Shown here in pieces: positions 12,324 through 13,821 of a stretch of 13,821 nt of DNA. The stretch spans positions 1 to 13,821 of the forward strand of contig NZ_MUXU01000099.1 in assembly GCF_002014985.1 (NCBI RefSeq), in the 5' to 3' direction. The stretch is from Moraxella caviae. GTDB taxonomy: Bacteria; Pseudomonadota; Gammaproteobacteria; Pseudomonadales; Moraxellaceae. Both the position numbers and the translations under genes were made by a program. The notes beneath the pieces were generated by a model, which was not told the DNA's origin, did no database searches, and was given only the letters and a program-made list of their open reading frames with translations. The first letter of the stretch is position 1, and each line of letters starts with the position of its first letter.

Positions 12324-13340
12324 ATGGGGTTGTTTGAACGTTTTTTAAGCCTTTGGGTGGCGTTGGCGATTGTGCTGGGCGTGGTTTTGGGTGTTTGGTT
12401 GCCCAATGTATTTCAATGGGTTGCATCTTTGGAAGTGGCTCATGTGAATTTGCCTGTGGCGATACTGATTTGGCTGATGATTTATCCGATGATGATTCAG
12501 ATTGATTGGTCGGCAATCAAAGACGTGGGCAAAAAACCAAAGGGCTTATTTTTAACCTTATTTATCAACTGGTTGGTCAAGCCGTTTACGATGGCGGTGT
12601 TCGGCTGGTTGTTTTTTCGGGTGTTTTTTGCAGGTTGGGTGGACGCACAGTCGGCACAAGAATACATTGCCGGCATGATTTTGCTGGGTGTGGCACCGTG
12701 TACGGCAATGGTGTTTGTGTGGTCGCAACTGGTCAAAGGCGACCCCAATTACACTTTGGTGCAGGTTTCGGTCAATGATTTGATTATGATTGTGGCGTAT
12801 GCTCCGATTGCAGGCGTATTGCTCGGCGTAAGCGACATAGAAATTCCGTGGAATACCTTGATTTTAAGCACGGTTTTGTATGTGCTGTTGCCCTTGCTGG
12901 CAGGCTGGCTTACCCGCTCTTATTTACAAAAATCGGGTAAATCGGTGGCACAATTTTCAGGCAGCCTAAAACCCTTTTCCGTGATGGGCTTGATTTTGAC
13001 GGTGGTGTTGCTATTCGCCTTTCAAGCCCAAACCATTATTGCCAACCCTTTGATTATTCTGCTGATTGCTATTCCCCTGCTGGCACAGACTTACGGCATT
13101 TTTGCCTTGGCTCACGTTTTGGCAAAATGGCTCAAATTACCACACGAAATTTCCGCCCCTGCGTGCTTGATTGGCACGAGTAATTTTTTTGAATTGGCGG
13201 TGGCGGTGGCAATTTCTTTGTTCGGTTTGCATTCTGGGGCGGCATTGGCAACGGTGGTCGGTGTGCTGGTGGAAGTGCCTGTGATGCTCTCACTGGTGTG
13301 GTGGATAAACCGAAAATCGCTGGGGAATAAAGGGGTGTAG
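12324..13340 (+). CDS. acr3: ACR3-family arsenite efflux permease
   Basis: This 338-residue inner-membrane transporter exports arsenite by the proton motive force. It has about ten hydrophobic helices, starting with [19 protein letters not shown]. Family signatures are [15 protein letters not shown] (49-62), [17 protein letters not shown] with the conserved Cys126 (120-136), the [19 protein letters not shown] block (139-157) and [10 protein letters not shown] with Glu290. Cys126 and Glu290 correspond to the residues shown essential for transport in characterised ACR3 proteins. It differs from E. coli ArsB (429 residues, unrelated) and belongs to the bile/arsenite/riboflavin transporter group. 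AAGGAG inside the end of arsC serves as ribosome site, and only 3 bases separate the genes. The hydrophilic loop near residue 211 (FSGSL) is encoded by a DNA uptake sequence. Confidence 0.95.
   Translation: MGLFERFLSLWVALAIVLGVVLGVWLPNVFQWVASLEVAHVNLPVAILIWLMIYPMMIQIDWSAIKDVGKKPKGLFLTLFINWLVKPFTMAVFGWLFFRVFFAGWVDAQSAQEYIAGMILLGVAPCTAMVFVWSQLVKGDPNYTLVQVSVNDLIMIVAYAPIAGVLLGVSDIEIPWNTLILSTVLYVLLPLLAGWLTRSYLQKSGKSVAQFSGSLKPFSVMGLILTVVLLFAFQAQTIIANPLIILLIAIPLLAQTYGIFALAHVLAKWLKLPHEISAPACLIGTSNFFELAVAVAISLFGLHSGAALATVVGVLVEVPVMLSLVWWINRKSLGNKGV
12956..12967 (-). other. DNA uptake sequence (Simonsiella dialect) inside the ACR3 gene
   Basis: On the minus strand these bases read AGGCTGCCTGAA, the AG-simDUS 12-mer. 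On the plus strand the sequence is one base away from the Kingella form (CCTAAA instead of CCTGAA). It encodes FSGSL in a loop of the transporter, where insertion-like peptides are tolerated. Confidence 0.65.
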
Positions 13341-13347
13341 GTTTTTC

Positions 13348-13359
13348 AGGCAGCCTGAA
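13348..13359 (+). other. DNA uptake sequence (Kingella dialect) after the ACR3 gene
   Basis: AGGCAGCCTGAA lies 8 bases after the stop of ACR3, in the palindromic context TTTTTCAGGCAGCCTGAAAG. The hairpin followed by TTATTTT can act as the operon's terminator, as uptake palindromes often do in Neisseriaceae. It is the third uptake-type site within 1.5 kb. Confidence 0.75.
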
Positions 13360-13395
13360 AGTTATTTTGCAAAATTTAAAAATAAAAGGGGCTGT

Positions 13396-13423
13396 ACTAG
13401 AATAACAACCATGTTATACTAGT
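13396..13423. repeat. Inverted repeat before the IS transposase start
   Basis: ACTAGAATAACA (13396-13407) and TGTTATACTAGT (13412-13423) pair at 11 of 12 positions around a 4-base loop, ending 3 bases before the ATG. The right arm contains TATACT (13415-13420), a plausible -10 box. The hairpin may block transcription and translation entering from outside the element, or serve as a transposase operator. Confidence 0.5.
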
Positions 13424-13426
13424 TTT

Positions 13427-13821
13427 ATGAAGATAACCCATTGTAAACTAAGTAAAAAAGTTCAAAAAAGACTGCTTGAATTTTTTGTACTCGAAGTTAC
13501 TGCTAGAAGTGCAGCTGATTTACTGGGTATTCACCCTAATTCAGCAGCCCTTTTTTACCACAAAATCCGCCTTGTGATAGAATATCACTTAGCTCTTGAA
13601 GCCAACACTGTTTTTGACGGTGAAGTAGAGCTTGATGAAAGTTACTTCGGCGGTATTCGTAAAGGCAAACGTGGTCGTGGTGCAGCTGGCAAGACTGCTG
13701 TATTTGGTTTATTAAAACGCAATGATAAAGTTTACACTGTTGTTGTTAAAGATACTAAGACAAATACACTAATGCCAATTATCACAAGTAAAATCAAGCC
13801 TGATAGCATTGTCTACACAGA
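13427..13821 (+). CDS. IS1016-type transposase, cut off by the window edge
   Basis: 131 codons are present and no stop is reached; the family length is about 220 residues. The N terminus KLSKKVQKRLLEFFVLEVTA and TARSAADLLGIHPNSAALFY is the helix-turn-helix that binds the inverted repeats. VELDESYFGG (67-76) contains the first catalytic Asp70 of the DDE/DDN triad. The Lys/Arg-rich KGKRGRGAAGK and AVFGLL-RNDKVYTVVV follow as in IS1595-family members. The last codons (DSIVYT) lead to the expected second catalytic Asp, whose codon begins with the final two bases. No ribosome site precedes the ATG, and the putative -10 box is so close that a near-leaderless mRNA is possible. Confidence 0.88.
   Translation, partial: MKITHCKLSKKVQKRLLEFFVLEVTARSAADLLGIHPNSAALFYHKIRLVIEYHLALEANTVFDGEVELDESYFGGIRKGKRGRGAAGKTAVFGLLKRNDKVYTVVVKDTKTNTLMPIITSKIKPDSIVYT

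Larger units (their letters stand above)
13388..13821 (+). mobile_element. IS1016-like element (IS1595 family), left part only
   Basis: The left end appears to be GGGGCTGTACTAG at 13388-13400, which fits the ends I recall for IS1016, followed by a hairpin and the transposase gene. IS1016 is about 0.7 kb, so roughly 300 bases lie beyond the window, including the right inverted repeat. The target duplication cannot be checked. IS1016 is known from Haemophilus, Neisseria, Kingella and Moraxella. It sits 29 bases after the uptake site of the arsenic operon. Confidence 0.8.

Noticed and set aside
12322..12748. Leftward and shifted frames across the ACR3 gene
   Set aside because: They are shadows of the transporter, which has clear family signatures and a ribosome site.
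1..13821. CRISPR array or tRNA genes
   Set aside because: No regularly spaced repeats and no cloverleaf-like sequence with the conserved T-loop motif were found on either strand by eye.

Overview
The window is a mosaic of four blocks. No rRNA or tRNA gene was seen. The flanking blocks have moderate GC. The middle block is clearly AT-rich. The arsenic genes carry DNA uptake sequences of the Kingella/Simonsiella dialects (Neisseriaceae), and the right edge enters an IS1016-type element, which is typical of Neisseriaceae, Moraxella and Haemophilus. The host is therefore probably a member of Neisseriaceae or Moraxellaceae. None of the 12-mers was found in the first 11.8 kb, so either that DNA is foreign to a Neisseriaceae host, or the host is something like Moraxella and only the arsenic block came from Neisseriaceae. 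The sequence alone does not settle this.

Block 1 (1-5495) is a phage- or ICE-like homologous recombination module. A leftward pair holds a UvrD-like helicase and a 65-residue unknown protein. A rightward series holds a YqaJ/lambda-type exonuclease, a RecT-family annealing protein, a two-helix membrane protein and a single-strand DNA binding protein. Exonuclease, annealase and SSB form a classical recombineering set: resect the end, anneal, protect. The 269-base gap between the divergent units holds a hairpin and an operator-like repeat.

Block 2 (about 5540-10961) is an AT-rich, four-gene transposition-like cassette: three different tyrosine recombinases and a small coiled-coil protein, in one tightly packed rightward operon with its own promoter. 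It starts right behind a terminator downstream of ssb. The layout recalls Tn554 (TnpA/TnpB/TnpC) and the gamma-mobile-trio islands, but it has four genes. The first recombinase is split by a -1 frameshift at a run of seven A. The second has an in-frame TAA, after which 31 protein-like codons continue. As written the cassette looks damaged, unless both breaks are sequence errors or recoding sites. A perfect 15-bp inverted repeat closes the block.

Block 3 (11080-13360) begins with a leftward LysR-type regulator remnant that is broken at both ends and frameshifted. It is followed by a compact arsenic resistance operon: arsR (C-terminal Cys-type repressor), arsC (glutaredoxin-type arsenate reductase) and an ACR3-family arsenite efflux gene. 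ArsC reduces arsenate to arsenite, ACR3 exports it, and ArsR probably represses the unit through a dyad that overlaps the -35 box. The mRNA appears to start at or next to the arsR ATG. Block 4 (13388 to the edge) is the left end of an IS1016-like element of the IS1595 family, with the transposase cut off by the window.
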